DNA from: an uncultured Eubacterium sp.
GTDB lineage: Bacteria > Bacillota > Clostridia > Lachnospirales > Lachnospiraceae
Direction: 5' to 3'
DNA: 6,069 bases
Assembly (NCBI GenBank): GCA_910579075.1
Contig: CAJTSV010000158.1
Location: 1 to 6,069 of the forward strand
Positions within the stretch are counted from its first letter, which is position 1. Each line of letters begins with the position of its first letter. Both the position numbers and the translations under genes were made by a program. Of the stretch, positions 5,692-6,069 are shown one piece after another. Below the pieces are notes generated by a model, which made no database searches, was not told where the DNA came from, and worked only from the letters and a program-made list of their open reading frames with translations.

Positions 5692-5850
5692 GTGAACTAC
5701 CCATTGTCTAAAGCCAATGGGCTTCCTGCTTCATCGACCTCGTAACCTACTATCTCCACAGGCGTAAATTCGGGCTGCACCATCCCTATTTTATTATCCT
5801 ATGCTATCTGCCGTAATCCTTCCGCCAATATATTCTTTGCAGCATTGATG
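5692..5850 (-). ncRNA. Candidate omega-RNA (TnpB guide scaffold), overlapping the tnpB 3' end
   Basis: TnpB proteins use an RNA derived from the 3' end of their own element. Here the minus strand downstream of tnpB contains GAGGTCGATGAAGCAGGAAG. It continues into a perfect 7-bp hairpin CCCATTG / CAATGGG (5700-5706 and 5715-5721, 8-base loop) and then GTAGTTCAC. From memory the GAAGC...GGGGTAGTTCAC ending is a recurrent right-end motif in tnpB-bearing elements. The guide portion would start just past the boundary with TGAAATGGTGAAATACGG, the flank leading into rpiR. The 5' limit given is arbitrary and the guide length is unknown. Confidence 0.65.
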
Positions 5851-6069
5851 TCTCTATCATGTTCCGCTCTGCACTTTGGGCATATCCATTCCCTTACGGA
5901 TAAATCTTTTATGTCTGTATTCTGATACCCACAGGCTGAGCATATCTGGCTGCCTGCATAGAATGTATCTATTTTTATGTACTGTCTCCCATTCCATTCT
6001 GCCTTATACCCTAACTGTCTTGTTAATTCGTACCACGACACATCCATGATTGATTTTGCCAGATGATGA
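5799..6069 (-). CDS. tnpB: TnpB (IS605 OrfB) RNA-guided nuclease, C-terminal part
   Basis: The frame is open to the window edge; only about the last 90 codons are visible, and the ATG at 6047 is internal. It begins HHLAKSIMDVSWYELTRQLG, as in TnpB just before the zinc ribbon. The ribbon follows, CSAC and CPKC, and then EHDRDINAAKNIL, which holds the Asp of the third RuvC motif (DRDINAA). The motif is intact, so in this part the protein looks catalytically competent; the other two RuvC acids lie outside the window. TnpB is an RNA-guided DNA endonuclease that helps its element persist. The frame stops at a TAG (5799-5801) but stays open afterwards for 33 more codons ending EVDEAGSPLALDNG, which resembles TnpB tails. 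The stop may therefore be a nonsense change trimming a dispensable tail. Confidence 0.88.
   Translation of the reverse strand, partial: HHLAKSIMDVSWYELTRQLGYKAEWNGRQYIKIDTFYAGSQICSACGYQNTDIKDLSVREWICPKCRAEHDRDINAAKNILAEGLRQIA

Larger units (their letters stand above)
5692..6069 (-). mobile_element. 3' end of an IS200/IS605-type element (rest outside window)
   Basis: The stretch carries the TnpB C-terminus, the structured region downstream of it, a subterminal hairpin and a terminal GTAGTTCAC, the arrangement seen at right ends of many IS200/IS605-type elements with tnpB. Such elements do not make target duplications. The inferred boundary is after GTTCAC (5692 on the plus strand), 84 bases upstream of rpiR. 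Whether a tnpA transposase is present cannot be seen. Confidence 0.82.

Noticed and set aside
5692..6069. TnpB-like nuclease-dead repressor (TldR) controlling the downstream operon
   Set aside because: The visible RuvC-III Asp is intact and the zinc ribbon is typical of nuclease TnpB; nothing in the visible part supports a dead variant, though two active-site acids are outside the window.
1..6069. CRISPR array, tRNA, rRNA or riboswitch
   Set aside because: No regularly spaced repeats, cloverleaf-like segments or recognisable aptamer cores were found on reading both strands.

Overview
The window looks like a gut-type Firmicute, most likely Clostridia/Lachnospiraceae. The signs are moderate GC, strong AGGAGG-like ribosome binding sites, a one-polypeptide EIIBCA beta-glucoside PTS permease, and IS4-type and IS200/IS605-type insertion sequences typical of that group. 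This assignment is inference from gene types; no species is claimed. Every chromosomal gene reads on the minus strand, so the biological order runs from high to low coordinates.

Layout from the right edge. (a) 6069-5692: the 3' end of an IS200/IS605-type tnpB with its zinc ribbon, an in-frame amber stop, and the conserved omega-RNA/right-end structure finishing in GTTCAC. (b) 5691-5608: an 84-base leader between the element and the next gene. (c) 5607-4738: an intact MurR/RpiR-type sugar-phosphate regulator. (d) 4665-4351 and 4354-3446: a two-gene module overlapping by 4 bases, an unrecognised 104-aa protein and a HipA_C/CtkA-like kinase. (e) 3405-3271: a remnant of a second rpiR copy whose middle has been deleted, ending in a strong terminator. 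(f) 3246-3138: a well-formed control region with palindrome/cre-like operator, extended -10 promoter and 5' UTR hairpins. (g) 3137-1179: the PTS permease. (h) 1162-329: the cognate GH1 6-phospho-beta-glucosidase, cut at about residue 273 by (i) the right end of an IS4-family element (348-1) whose transposase is itself frameshifted.

The ancestral locus was probably rpiR - terminator - operator/promoter - permease - phospho-beta-glucosidase: a regulator senses a sugar phosphate and controls import and cleavage of a beta-glucoside. Three events have reshaped it. An IS4-type element destroyed the glucosidase, so the operon can apparently still import and phosphorylate but not cleave with its own enzyme. 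A copy of rpiR was duplicated or swapped in together with a kinase module, while the promoter-proximal rpiR collapsed through a short direct repeat. An IS605-type element landed just upstream of the surviving rpiR.

The least expected structure is the kinase pair lodged between a complete and a collapsed copy of the same regulator gene, and apparently transcribed from it. The kinase has no HipB-like DNA-binding partner; its partner is a small protein I cannot assign.
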